Of a DNA stretch of 64,000 nt, positions 46,135-55,585 are shown piece after piece. Source of the DNA: Porodaedalea pini (taxonomy: Eukaryota; Basidiomycota; Agaricomycetes; Hymenochaetales; Hymenochaetaceae). The notes under the pieces were generated by a model. It made no database searches. It worked only from the letters and a program-made list of their open reading frames with translations, and had not been told where the DNA came from. The stretch lies in NCBI GenBank assembly GCA_002794775.1, contig NBAY01000005.1, positions 124,001 through 188,000 on the forward strand. Direction: 5' to 3'. Both the position numbers and the translations under genes were made by a program. Within the stretch, counting starts at the first letter, position 1. Each line of letters opens with the position of its first letter.

Positions 46135-48367
46135 GTGACTACGCATTCTATGTCCTCATCACCTCAAAAGCGGTCTGCTTCAGAAGCGCAACTCTCGAAC
46201 CGCCCTACGAAATCTGCGCGCACGAACATGTCTAGGACCGATTCGGAACCGGAAGCTAACGCAAGAGTGTCGCAGGAGCAAGGACTCGCAGCGAAATGGA
46301 TGCAAATAGGTCGACTGGGCATTGGTACAGTGTTTGCGATTGGTGACGCAGTGACTTCGACAGCATCTGCGGCATTAAATTATATCATTCCGGTACAGTG
46401 GAAAGCAACGTCTGCCTTTCGTGGTGTGTAAAGTCGGATGAGGCAGACAGACGACGTGAACGTGCTGACGCTCTACGTCTGTAGATACCGATGAACTTTC
46501 GCTGCCTATACATAGCTTGACCAGCCGTCAATTACCATCGCCGTCTTCGCAAACTTTGAATACTAGCGAGCCGCCGAATGCGTCACCGATGCAACTTCCC
46601 ATGCACCCCAATCTCGCTCCTACAAACATTCTAGCTTCTACATCTACATCTGCATCTTCCTTCCGCCCGCCGCAATCGTCGCCACACTCTTCTTCGGCTT
46701 CTTCGTCTGCCTACCTTTCGCGCATCAGCGCGTCAGGATCGAGCACAACACAGACCTCTCTCCCGGGCAGTCCACCAACTTCGAAATCCGGATATGTATC
46801 TGTTCAGACTGATTCTATTCGAAGGCTGATAGCCCAAACTAACTCGGATGGGCTTCTCGGTAGCGGAGTAGGGAAGAAATATAAACGAAGGAGTCACATA
46901 CATGAAAGACAGGTATGTTTATAAATAGCACATAAATCATGTCTGTCTTTCCAATTGATGTTAATATGGCTTAAAGCATAGAGAACATGTGAAGGAAGTC
47001 CTTGAGAGACAACTCTATGATATCACGAGAGCCATAGGTGAGTGATATATTGAATTTTCGCTCTTTCCCTCACATACTGAAAAAATGTTTGATCAGGGTA
47101 TCAGTCGGATTTCGAGACATTCCGCAGTAATTACATTCCTCAGCAACAAACGAACCATTACTGACATTTTTCTTAGGCTATGTTCAATATCGTCGACGCC
47201 TAGAAGAGGTACAAAGAATTGACTCAAGACGCTGTAAGATATCGCATAAACAGACCTCACCTATTTAGTACCTAATCTTCATCTTCCAGCTCACATTAGC
47301 AGTAGAACACCAACCCCTATTCTGCCCCAAGATGAGGTGAACGATCTCTTCCCTTATATATGATCTTCAAAGCTAAATTCTTTTTAGGTGGAGTTCTTCC
47401 AGCGTGCCGTGGAGAAGGCGACAAAATCCCTTCACAGGTAATGGCTAGTATATTTATCCTTAATGTGGAAATCTGAGTATATTATCTATTCTAGCCCGAA
47501 GCCGCCCAAACCATATAGTCCCACGTTAGAGGAACTTGCCGCTCGCTCGAAATCTAAGAACGAACGTATTCAAAACCGTCTTCACCCGAAACGCAGGTCC
47601 ATTCCTGAGCGACTGCCAAGCGACGCACTGAAGGAAGTGAACGTGCTTATGCGGAAGCGAGGTGTCGTCTCGAAAGCAGGACGTGAGCAGGTGAATGACA
47701 GGGATCTGTCGCGCCTTGTGCCTGGACAGTGGCTTAACGACGAGATTATCAATTTCTATGGGCAACTCATTGTCGATCGAGCGGCGGAGGTGGAGGCTGC
47801 TAAGGAGAACAAGAGTGGAAAATCCCTTGACGTGCATTATTTCTCGACGTTCTTCTGGTCGAAATTGCAGTCAGGTTATGAGAAGGGTCGTTTGGCGAAG
47901 TGGACCAAAAAGGTTGATATCTTCGCAAAGGATATTATCCTGATGGCCGTCAACCATGGCAACGCGCACTGGACGTCCGCTGCTATCGATTTCAGGCGGA
48001 AACGTATTATTTCTTACGATAGCATGGGTTTTCACAGAAGCGATGTCTATAAAGTAAGTCTCCTCTCCAACATTGCTTCGCCTACAATGGCTGAACTACA
48101 ATGCTTCAGGCTCTGAGATCATATCTCAATGAGGAACATAAAAACAAGAAGAAAAAGCCATTCGATTTTACTGGATGGGAAGACCATAGATTGGAGACAT
48201 ACCCAGAGCAAGAGAACAGCTACGACTGTGGCGTTTTCACATGTCAGACGCTTGAATACCTTTCGCGTGGAGAGGAGGAATTCAATTTTTCCCAGAAGAA
48301 CATGCCGTATCTTCGGCAGCGAATGATTTGGGAGATTGGCAGGGCGAAGCTTGGGGACCCTTTATAA
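46135..48367 (+). CDS. ULP1: SUMO-specific protease ULP1/SENP type
   Basis: C48 cysteine protease that matures SUMO and removes it from targets. The start is at 46135 (MTTHSMSSSPQKRS) or at the Met 15 bases on. The N-terminal half is disordered, Ser/Pro-rich and split by several short introns; it includes RLGIGTVFAIGDAVTSTASA, a possible amphipathic anchor. The catalytic domain runs from the 47.5 kb exon: VNDRDLSRLVPGQWLNDEII, DVHYFSTFFWSKL, FAKDIILMAVNHGNAHWTSA with the catalytic His, RIISYDSMGF with the Asp, and ETYPEQENSYDCGVFTCQTL with the Gln and nucleophilic Cys. The C-terminus MPYLRQRMIWEIGRAKL is standard. The active site is intact. Confidence 0.94.
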
Positions 48368-48539
48368 TGCTTCTTTGTTTTCTACTTATTATTTACTATT
48401 TTTATTGCTCCCCTCAATTTGTACTCTCCCACCTTACGCAGTCTTGGTTTGCTGTAACGGAGGATGGAACCTGGACCGCATCGGTAATCGAATAGGACGG
48501 ACCGCAGTGTTGTTCGCGTGTGCATAATGTGAAACAGGT

Positions 48540-49107
48540 TCATCGTCTAAGCCACCATACAACAATGAAGAACCAAAATACTAGGATGAGGAAGACTATA
48601 TACCAGAGCCATCGACAACCTTGGCGTTCGGCCATATTGTTCATGCGGCGGAAGGTGCCAGAAAGAATGCCTGAGGTCTCTTCAAAGGCATCATTCTAGA
48701 CAACAGTTAGAGCGAGTGAAGGAAGGAAATAGAACGAGATGAATGGTTCGTACCATATGACTTAACTGTACAGCGGAGTCACGAATCTCATTCCCAATAC
48801 CAACCGTGATCTAAAACGTAACCAGTTAGCCATACAAATATAACAAGGGCAAGAAACTTACATTCTTGAGCGCTTTAACCTTGGCGCTAAGACCCTCGAT
48901 TTCCTCGTCATTTTGGGATTCTAGCTCGTCAGCTGTGCGATGGGAATGGGTGAGGTAGGGGGAGGCGTTGCGGCTTGGGTGGGAGTACTGGTCTGAGTTG
49001 CCGAATAGAGCAGAGCGGTCGCGCAGGGAGGAGTTATTGTTGATAGAGTACCTGCGATAGAGTTAGATAGTTACAAGTTATGATTAAAAATCTCACCTTT
49101 GGGTCAT
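48540..49107 (-). CDS. BET1: SNARE protein BET1
   Basis: ER-Golgi Qc-type SNARE. The ATG at 49107 begins a tiny first exon (MTQR) followed by an intron, then YSINNNSSLRDRSALFGN. The SNARE helix reads NDEEIEGLSAKVKALKN and, after an intron, ITVGIGNEIRDSAVQLSHMN, DAFEETSGILSGTFRRMNNM. The tail anchor is WLWYIVFLILVFWFFIVVWW with only LRR after it. About 130 residues; complete. Its start lies 87 bases from the retrotransposon's target-site duplication, so its upstream region has been replaced by the 5' end of that element. Confidence 0.9.
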
Positions 49108-49193
49108 GTTCAGACCTGCATTGCGCCTGCGTCAAGAGCCTGGCCGTACGGGACCAGCGCAAGCGCGTCAATCAGTGCCATACTTTTAACACG

Positions 49194-49204
49194 TCAGACA
49201 TCAC
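49194..49204. repeat. Target-site duplication, left copy (TCAGACATCAC)
   Basis: An 11-base direct repeat, identical to 55482-55492, immediately outside the retrotransposon. The bases just outside the match differ at the two ends, so the repeat is exactly 11 bases. Confidence 0.8.
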
Positions 49205-49276
49205 TTCGCTTCCTACCATCATCATCGACCGTGGGAAAACAGTGTTATCAGCCTTATTTCTCATTTCCTACTCGCA

Positions 49277-51511
49277 ATGGACAACAAAACGTTGGCCAAA
49301 GCAAAAGCGTCTCTTCACAAGACAAAGTCTACTCGTTCCCTTGTTAATCCCAAGGACCCCACCAAGTGTGAGGAGTGTAAACAGGATCTCCCCTACCACA
49401 GTCGCTCGTGTGTTAGCGGGACCGCCAAATTATGCGTCACTTGTGGTCGCGACAAGACCTACAACCACAATGACAGCGTATGCGCCACAGTACTTGCGAA
49501 TCGTGCTAATTGGTCTCCCGATGTCGAGGCGGACGAACATGCCGCCAAACTGCGCAAACAAGGGGACCTTCCCCCGACCCCCGATATCGAATCGCAGCAT
49601 AGTCTTAAGCGCTCGAACTCAGAAGAAGAGCATAGGTCCATCCCGCCCCCCGCCCGAGTTGACGACGATGCTATGGACGACGACCTGTACATCCCGGACG
49701 AGCATATCAGTCAGGCCCCCCAAGTCGACAATGTTATGGAAGTTATCGATGAAATGACTGATCCGGCCATCGCCGAGAAAGTCAACATTTCTTTTGCCGA
49801 TCTCACCAAAGAAACCATTAACACTATTAACACGCTCATCTCCCAGCCTACGTGGTCATCTGACAAACCCTGGTTCGACGACCCAGTTCGCGCCGGGGCC
49901 ATCCTCGCTAATGTTGGATCCAATCTGGTATCCTGGATAAGCAAGTCAAACTCTTTGGACGATGAAACCAGCCTCGCCAACTCAGCCAATGAAAGTCTGG
50001 AAGCCTTTCATTCCACTTTCCGCATTCATTCACCCTCTTTTAAACATGTGTTCGAAAATATTTATGTCAACAGTCAAACCATCCGCGACCAAGAAATCAC
50101 AGATACTATGCACGCCATGTCCCGGTCTATTCAGCACCTCTCCGCGGTTGTTTCCTCTATCTCCGAAAAAACTAACACAATTGAAAAACAGCTTTCAGAC
50201 GTTTCGGTTCCGTCAGTTCCGCGTTCGACTCCTGCTAACACTAACGCTAATAAACAGAACAAAATCCTGCCCGATCCTATTGGTGTCCGTTTCGTACACG
50301 ATCCTAAATTCCCTCCCCCTGGCCCCATTGTCAAACAGCGCGTCCAGACCCCGAAAATCAGAAAATCAGAATATGCAGCTGCAATTGCTAAAACCCGCAT
50401 CCCGGGTTCCAGCTACCATATGACTTCGGAAGGCACCATTATCGCACCGGATGGCTATGCCCACTCCGCACATAACGCCCACCAAGGTTCCCAAACTAAA
50501 GTTTATTACCCACCCGTCGAGGCCGTTGGATCAGATCGGGATGGGTTTACAACGGTTACCTACGCTAAAGCGGTTCAGAGAAAGCCCAAACCCACTCCTA
50601 CCAAAGTGGTCCGTGTTACTGAACAGAACCCTGATGGGGAAATTTCTACTATTCCAATCAACCGGTCTAACGGATCGGTCAACACCCGTGTTCAAAACGT
50701 CTGCCGTATATTCTTTTCTCTTCCCGGCGACTTGGCCGTTCGTCCATCCACTCTGTCCGTTAAAAACAGTGTTCGCGCTGGCCTTAAGGGCAACCCTCTT
50801 TTTAAACACCTCATTGTTCTCAACGTGGAATACACCACTAACAGCAACCTTTTGATTGCCTTCACTAACATTCGTTCTGATTTCAATGCCCAACACAGCT
50901 CACTCGTTGCCCAACTCAACCGCATTATCAACATCAGCGGCGCTAAGGCCTTTACACCCTCACCACAGTTTAAAATGGTTATTCCGGGTGTCCCAGTCTA
51001 CGACAAAGACACCAAACTAATTTATTCAGAGAAGGACCTCATCGATGAGATATCCGCCCTCCCCCAGTTCGAAGGCTACGAGTTCATGTTTCCCCCTCGT
51101 TTCATGTCCTCAATCGAGCGCCTGAATCAACGCGACTTTTGCAATGTATCGGTCGTTCTCAAAGACGATGCGCATCTTTGCTTCGACCACTTCTTCCTCC
51201 ATAACAACCGGTCCGTCCCGATATTTGGAGTTATACGTCGCCTCGAGGAAATGAGAGCTCGACCAACCATTAACCAGTGCGACAATTGCCATCGCCTGGG
51301 ACACCCAGCCTCAAAGTGCCGTTCAGTAGCGCGTTGCGCTATCTGCTCCGAACCGCATTGCACCGCCATGCATGTCGCCAAGTGCGCTCCATGCACCGCG
51401 TCTAACAACTTACAATGCAAACATTTCACTCTGTGCATTAACTGCCAGGGCAATCATAGCGCAAGGTCATCAGAGTGTCCAGCTCGCCGCAATTATCGCT
51501 CCCCCTTCTAG
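49277..51511 (+). CDS. Retrotransposon ORF1, gag-like nucleic-acid-binding protein
   Basis: 744 residues from the ATG at 49277. The C-terminus has a cluster of zinc knuckles starting at about residue 668: CDNCHRLGHPASKC (CX2CX4HX4C), CAICSEPHC, and CINCQGNHSARSSEC (CX2CX3HX6C), as in ORF1 proteins of I/jockey and Tad-type LINEs, where they bind element RNA. The N-terminus has a further Cys-rich segment from about residue 31: CEECKQDLPYHSRSC and LCVTCGRDKTYNHNDSVC, unusual for such proteins. Between them lie an acidic, disordered region, a helical part and an RRM-like stretch around LKGNPLFKHLIVLNVEY. The stop is a UAG in the same frame as ORF2. Confidence 0.88.
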   Translation: MDNKTLAKAKASLHKTKSTRSLVNPKDPTKCEECKQDLPYHSRSCVSGTAKLCVTCGRDKTYNHNDSVCATVLANRANWSPDVEADEHAAKLRKQGDLPPTPDIESQHSLKRSNSEEEHRSIPPPARVDDDAMDDDLYIPDEHISQAPQVDNVMEVIDEMTDPAIAEKVNISFADLTKETINTINTLISQPTWSSDKPWFDDPVRAGAILANVGSNLVSWISKSNSLDDETSLANSANESLEAFHSTFRIHSPSFKHVFENIYVNSQTIRDQEITDTMHAMSRSIQHLSAVVSSISEKTNTIEKQLSDVSVPSVPRSTPANTNANKQNKILPDPIGVRFVHDPKFPPPGPIVKQRVQTPKIRKSEYAAAIAKTRIPGSSYHMTSEGTIIAPDGYAHSAHNAHQGSQTKVYYPPVEAVGSDRDGFTTVTYAKAVQRKPKPTPTKVVRVTEQNPDGEISTIPINRSNGSVNTRVQNVCRIFFSLPGDLAVRPSTLSVKNSVRAGLKGNPLFKHLIVLNVEYTTNSNLLIAFTNIRSDFNAQHSSLVAQLNRIINISGAKAFTPSPQFKMVIPGVPVYDKDTKLIYSEKDLIDEISALPQFEGYEFMFPPRFMSSIERLNQRDFCNVSVVLKDDAHLCFDHFFLHNNRSVPIFGVIRRLEEMRARPTINQCDNCHRLGHPASKCRSVARCAICSEPHCTAMHVAKCAPCTASNNLQCKHFTLCINCQGNHSARSSECPARRNYRSPF

Positions 51512-51517
51512 ATTCCT

Positions 51518-54500
51518 ATGACGGATTCCATTTCAGTCTTTTCTCTTAATCTTCGCAATTCAGTTCCCACCTTTGACTATTTGCTTCGTGCCTTCTCCTC
51601 CACTCACTCTGCCCCTGATATTATTTGTTTTCAGGAAATTCCCACAATTCATTCCATTGTTCCTTCCAAACTTTCTTCAACCGGGTCCCGCATTTTTCAT
51701 CTACGCAACTTTATGCCCTATATCACCTTCCGGCCTTCTTCTTCCGAGAAACCCAGGTGTTGCACTCTGGTACACCCCCGCATCATTCATTGCGTTTCCC
51801 TTTACACTCCGAGTTCGTCATCCCCTAATATTACGGTCATCTCAATTTCTCGAGGCAACTTAGCCCCTCTTTTGCTTTGGAACGTCTACAGTTCCCCATC
51901 TCTTCATGAATTTGAGAACCCCCTCCCTTCACTCGACCTTCCTTCTAATATTTTCATAGGGGATTTTAACCGCCATGCGGAGCTCTGGTCTTTCCCAGAG
52001 CAAGCTGCTACATTTTCATGTTTGATAGCGCTCGTTGACTGGATCAACGAGAATCGCTTGATTATTTGCAACCCCCCTTACCAACATACATATTTCAACC
52101 GTTCGTCCGGGTCTAAAACTATCATTGACCTTATTATTGCCTCAGACGATTTCGCTCCTTCACTCTTAGAACGCGCCTCTATCTCAGACCCCTCATTGGA
52201 CATCGCGTCGGACCACCTTCCTATTCGGTTTTCTTTTGATGTTAACGATTTGACTGCTCCCCAAAAGCACCCCCTCCGCTCAATCCGTTTTCGAGACTTA
52301 CCCTCTTTTATCGGGGAATTTTGCGACTCTAACGTATTCCCCTTTTCTCTAACGGGAATTGAATCCCCTAAGGCGCTGGATGACCTTCTTTTCTCTCTTC
52401 ATTCATCCTTATCGGACTTTGCCACTTTCTTTCTACACAAGCGAAAACCCCGATCTTACTTCGGCCCCAACAACTGGTGGTCCAAAGCATGCACAAAACT
52501 GTATCGCGCGCACTGTCTTAACCCGTGCCCTGAGTCGAAAACACGCCTGGATACAGAGATCACTCGAGCCAAAAACGCGTTCTTCGGGTCGCGCCTTCAA
52601 CAATCCAATACGCATTCTGCCTGGTGCAATCAGTACCTAGGTATGGCTTGCCGCCAAGCCCCAATCGGCGCACTTCGAATGTCGAATGGGTCTTTCACCC
52701 TAACAGAGTCCAATAAAGCGTCCCTCTTTTGCGAGACGTTTTTCCCTCCGTTATCGACCACTCCCGAGGTCATTCCCCTTCCCGACCTTTCGGAGTTTCG
52801 CCCTATCGAATTGAAGGACGTACACGCTGCCCTTCAGGGCGTCGATTGCGAAACGAGTCCTGGCAACAGCCATATCTCATACAAACACTTGGAGCTCCTT
52901 ATTGAGCATCGCAGTCAATTTTTTGCAGATCTTTTCACTTTGTGTTTGAAAATTGGTCACTTCCCTTTTCCTTTTAAAACGTCACTCGTTACCTTCATCC
53001 CTAAACCCAAATGTTCGGACTTTTCTGTCCCTAGAGCGTTCCGTCCTATAACCCTGGTGGACACCATTGGTAAACTTTTCGAACACATTCTTTTCAACTT
53101 TCTCCAACCCTTTTTCGAACTCAATAATCTTCTTCCCGACGCCCAACATGGGTGCCGAAAACATCATTCTTCTCTTACTGCATGTTACACTTTGTTATCG
53201 ACTATTCTATCCCAACCCTTCATTAAGAGCGGTAGCGACAGGTTCAAAGAACTACATCATCGCCACCACTACTTGATCACTTCTATCCTAACCATCGACA
53301 TTCAAGGTTTTTTTGACAACATTTCTCACAACCGTCTTCTTTCAAAACTTATTCACTCCAAAGTTCATCCCAACATCATTCACGTTCTCTCTGGCTGGCT
53401 CAGAGATCGACCCATTTCGCTTTCTTTTAACAACTTCACTTCCTCTCCATTTGTTAAACCTAACCGCAGAGTTCCCCAGGGATCTCCATTGTCTCCTCTC
53501 ATTTCAATATTCGCCGCAGCCGATGTTATCACGGCCTATAATTCTCGTTTCGGCCCAGATCGTCCTTTACTTGCCTACATGGACGATCACCTTCTCTACG
53601 CTCGTTCACTCAGCATTTCTACCAATTTATTACGTCTTCGCAACCAGTTTCAATTCATTTCTCTTCAATTTCAATCTCTTGGTTTATCCATCGATCCAGA
53701 CGCTATTGAACTTCTTCATATTCTTCCTCACCACAGAGTTGCTAATTACACCTTTCAGTCCTTTTTAACAGACTCTCCCTCGTCTTCTAACACAGCATTG
53801 TCATTACCAAACAACCATGTTATTCGCCCTTTACGCCATCTTACGTGGCTTGGCGTCATTCTTTCTTATGACTTGTCCCCCAAGCTTCACTTTGAATCCC
53901 AGGCCAACAAAGCCCTTTCTACCCTTCATCAACGCTCCTTTCTTTTTAATCGGTCCAACGGCGCATATCTTCAATACGCGCGTCTTTTGTACTTCGGTTT
54001 AATCCGTTCGGTCGCCATTTACGGTGCCGTCCTCTTCCCCGAGTCTCCACTCCTTTCTATTCTTCAAAAAACCCAACACCATTTTCTGACTCTCGTTCTC
54101 AATCGCAGTACCAATCCAAGTGTGGCGGAATCCTTCTTATCCTGCCCACCTCTCCCACTGTTTATTCGGCTTCTTTCGCAATGCTTTCTTCTCTCTTATT
54201 TTGCCCATTCCACACATCAACCTACATCACATCAATACCTATTGTCCTCGCTGATTCCCAATGTTACGATCCCTAAAGCTACTTCTTTCCCTAGTTTTAC
54301 TCCCATTCATTCACGCCTAATCATGACTCCCATTCCTTCATCCTCGCAACGTCTACATGCCATCCGCAATTTCAATTCTTTCTTTCTACACCCCCCTCCA
54401 TACCAATATTTTATCTTTACAGATGGCTCCATCATTCCTCAGGCCGATGGCTCCCTCAATGGCGGCCATGGGTTCATCATTATGCACAATCACCAGGAAC

Positions 54501-55342
54501 TCGCTGTCTTTTCTTCAGCAGCGCACTCTCGTTCAAACATCTTGTTTGAAGAGCAGGAAGCGCTCATCGCAGCCATGCGACGTATCTCAACTCTCCTCTC
54601 GAAATGCTTCACACCCGTTCATATCCATATCGTCTCGGATTCGCTCAATTGCGTCCAGCTCATTTTCTCTAACGACGCTCGGCATGCGGATTTTATCATC
54701 CTTTTCCGCCGTCTATGTGGAATTTTCCTCGCCCTACACCACGAGGCCTCGCACATCACAGTCCAGTGGCTCCCATCCCACCGTGGAGTACTGGGCAATT
54801 CCAAAGCCGATAAGCTGGCTAAAGATGCCGCTACCAGCCCACATCACGAGACTATACCGGAATCGCTCCCTAACTTGAAGGTGCAAGTACAGCTCGACCT
54901 CGTTTGCGACTGGAAAGCCAATATCATTAATTTACGTGGACATCGCTCTATCCTCGAGCCGTCCTCCTTCATCCTTCACCCAACGCGATCCCTACATCCA
55001 TTTCTGAAGCTTTCCCCAAGGAAGAAGATACATCGCTCAGTTCAATCATGCGCTGTCAGCCTGATGCTGAACACGCTCAATTTGCATAACCGAAACCCCC
55101 AACCACGTTGTCCGGACTCGCTGTGCCACAAGCATGATGTCCATCATATTCTTAATTGCTGTCCCTTTTTCGCATCCGTTCGAAATGGCCTTTATCGTCA
55201 ATGTTCCTTACCCTTAACATTTGTTGAATGGTCTCGCCCAAACAATTTTCTCCTTCTCTTAAAATTCGCTTACTTTTCATTCCGTCGCCCTCCGGACAGT
55301 ATGCCTCTATTATCCGATTTACCACCCTCATTTGACCTTTAG
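51518..55342 (+). CDS. Retrotransposon ORF2: endonuclease, reverse transcriptase, RNase H
   Basis: 1,274 residues from the ATG at 51518. Endonuclease (about 1-240): FSLNLRN, ICFQEIP, FIGDFNRHAELW (Asp near 149) and SDHLPIRF, all intact. Reverse transcriptase (about 450-790): FRPITLVDTIGKLFE, DAQHGCRKHHSS, ILTIDIQGFFDNISHNRL, RRVPQGSPLSPLIS, and AYMDDHLLYARS (YMDD at about 687-690), followed by LTWLGVILS. RNase H (about 960-1100): FTDGS (Asp at about 969), EEQEALIAAM, IVSDSLN and WLPSHRGVLGNSKADKLAKD, so the four acidic residues are kept. The C-terminus has a Cys/His group (CPDSLCHKHDVHH). It begins only six bases after the ORF1 stop and in the same frame. Confidence 0.94.
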   Translation: MTDSISVFSLNLRNSVPTFDYLLRAFSSTHSAPDIICFQEIPTIHSIVPSKLSSTGSRIFHLRNFMPYITFRPSSSEKPRCCTLVHPRIIHCVSLYTPSSSSPNITVISISRGNLAPLLLWNVYSSPSLHEFENPLPSLDLPSNIFIGDFNRHAELWSFPEQAATFSCLIALVDWINENRLIICNPPYQHTYFNRSSGSKTIIDLIIASDDFAPSLLERASISDPSLDIASDHLPIRFSFDVNDLTAPQKHPLRSIRFRDLPSFIGEFCDSNVFPFSLTGIESPKALDDLLFSLHSSLSDFATFFLHKRKPRSYFGPNNWWSKACTKLYRAHCLNPCPESKTRLDTEITRAKNAFFGSRLQQSNTHSAWCNQYLGMACRQAPIGALRMSNGSFTLTESNKASLFCETFFPPLSTTPEVIPLPDLSEFRPIELKDVHAALQGVDCETSPGNSHISYKHLELLIEHRSQFFADLFTLCLKIGHFPFPFKTSLVTFIPKPKCSDFSVPRAFRPITLVDTIGKLFEHILFNFLQPFFELNNLLPDAQHGCRKHHSSLTACYTLLSTILSQPFIKSGSDRFKELHHRHHYLITSILTIDIQGFFDNISHNRLLSKLIHSKVHPNIIHVLSGWLRDRPISLSFNNFTSSPFVKPNRRVPQGSPLSPLISIFAAADVITAYNSRFGPDRPLLAYMDDHLLYARSLSISTNLLRLRNQFQFISLQFQSLGLSIDPDAIELLHILPHHRVANYTFQSFLTDSPSSSNTALSLPNNHVIRPLRHLTWLGVILSYDLSPKLHFESQANKALSTLHQRSFLFNRSNGAYLQYARLLYFGLIRSVAIYGAVLFPESPLLSILQKTQHHFLTLVLNRSTNPSVAESFLSCPPLPLFIRLLSQCFLLSYFAHSTHQPTSHQYLLSSLIPNVTIPKATSFPSFTPIHSRLIMTPIPSSSQRLHAIRNFNSFFLHPPPYQYFIFTDGSIIPQADGSLNGGHGFIIMHNHQELAVFSSAAHSRSNILFEEQEALIAAMRRISTLLSKCFTPVHIHIVSDSLNCVQLIFSNDARHADFIILFRRLCGIFLALHHEASHITVQWLPSHRGVLGNSKADKLAKDAATSPHHETIPESLPNLKVQVQLDLVCDWKANIINLRGHRSILEPSSFILHPTRSLHPFLKLSPRKKIHRSVQSCAVSLMLNTLNLHNRNPQPRCPDSLCHKHDVHHILNCCPFFASVRNGLYRQCSLPLTFVEWSRPNNFLLLLKFAYFSFRRPPDSMPLLSDLPPSFDL

Positions 55343-55481
55343 TAATGATCTTCAACCCCTGCTTCGTTTTTCTTCCTAGTTAACCAACACCAGCATTCAC
55401 GCTCTACGTAGTCTCTTCCTTCTTGTGCTCGTTTCATGTGCGGTTGGCGGTCTGTTAGTAGTAGATAGCAGATATTATAAA

Positions 55482-55492
55482 TCAGACATCAC
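55482..55492. repeat. Target-site duplication, right copy (TCAGACATCAC)
   Basis: Matches 49194-49204 base for base. It is followed by GTGATTACGCG, so this copy lies within the palindrome TCACGTGA (55489-55496) in the promoter of the RNase II gene. Confidence 0.8.
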
Positions 55493-55496
55493 GTGA
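55489..55496. promoter_or_regulatory. Palindrome TCACGTGA containing an E-box core
   Basis: An 8-base perfect palindrome with the CACGTG core bound by bHLH factors such as Cbf1/Pho4 in fungi. It lies about 90 bases before the RNase II ATG. The retrotransposon inserted at this site, so only this copy is whole. Function is inferred from the motif. Confidence 0.45.
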
Positions 55497-55585
55497 TTAC
55501 GCGTCAATTTCTTCAGCACGCGTGCTTTTGGGCGGCCTCAGACTTTCCGTTCTTGAGTCACTAGACGGGACGATACAGACCCTCC

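Larger units (their letters stand above)
49205..55481 (+). mobile_element. Non-LTR retrotransposon (LINE) with gag-like ORF1 and EN-RT-RNase H ORF2
   Basis: About 6.28 kb bounded by an 11-base target-site duplication. The order is a 72-base 5' leader, ORF1 (49277-51511), ORF2 (51518-55342), then a 139-base 3' part. No long terminal repeats are seen. The 3' end has no poly(A) run; it ends in GTTAGTAGTAGATAG and AT-rich bases before the duplication. ORF2 carries an AP-type endonuclease, a reverse transcriptase and an RNase H domain, the layout of I/Tad1-like elements. Both reading frames are long and unbroken with all expected catalytic residues, which suggests a recent insertion and possible activity. 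Clade assignment by eye is uncertain between Tad1-like and I-like. Its base use (C/T-rich sense strand) differs from that of flanking genes. Confidence 0.93.

Noticed and set aside
49080..49276. Longer open frames starting upstream of LINE ORF1
   Set aside because: They are out of frame with ORF1 and run through the target-site duplication into the BET1 promoter, so they are not part of the element.
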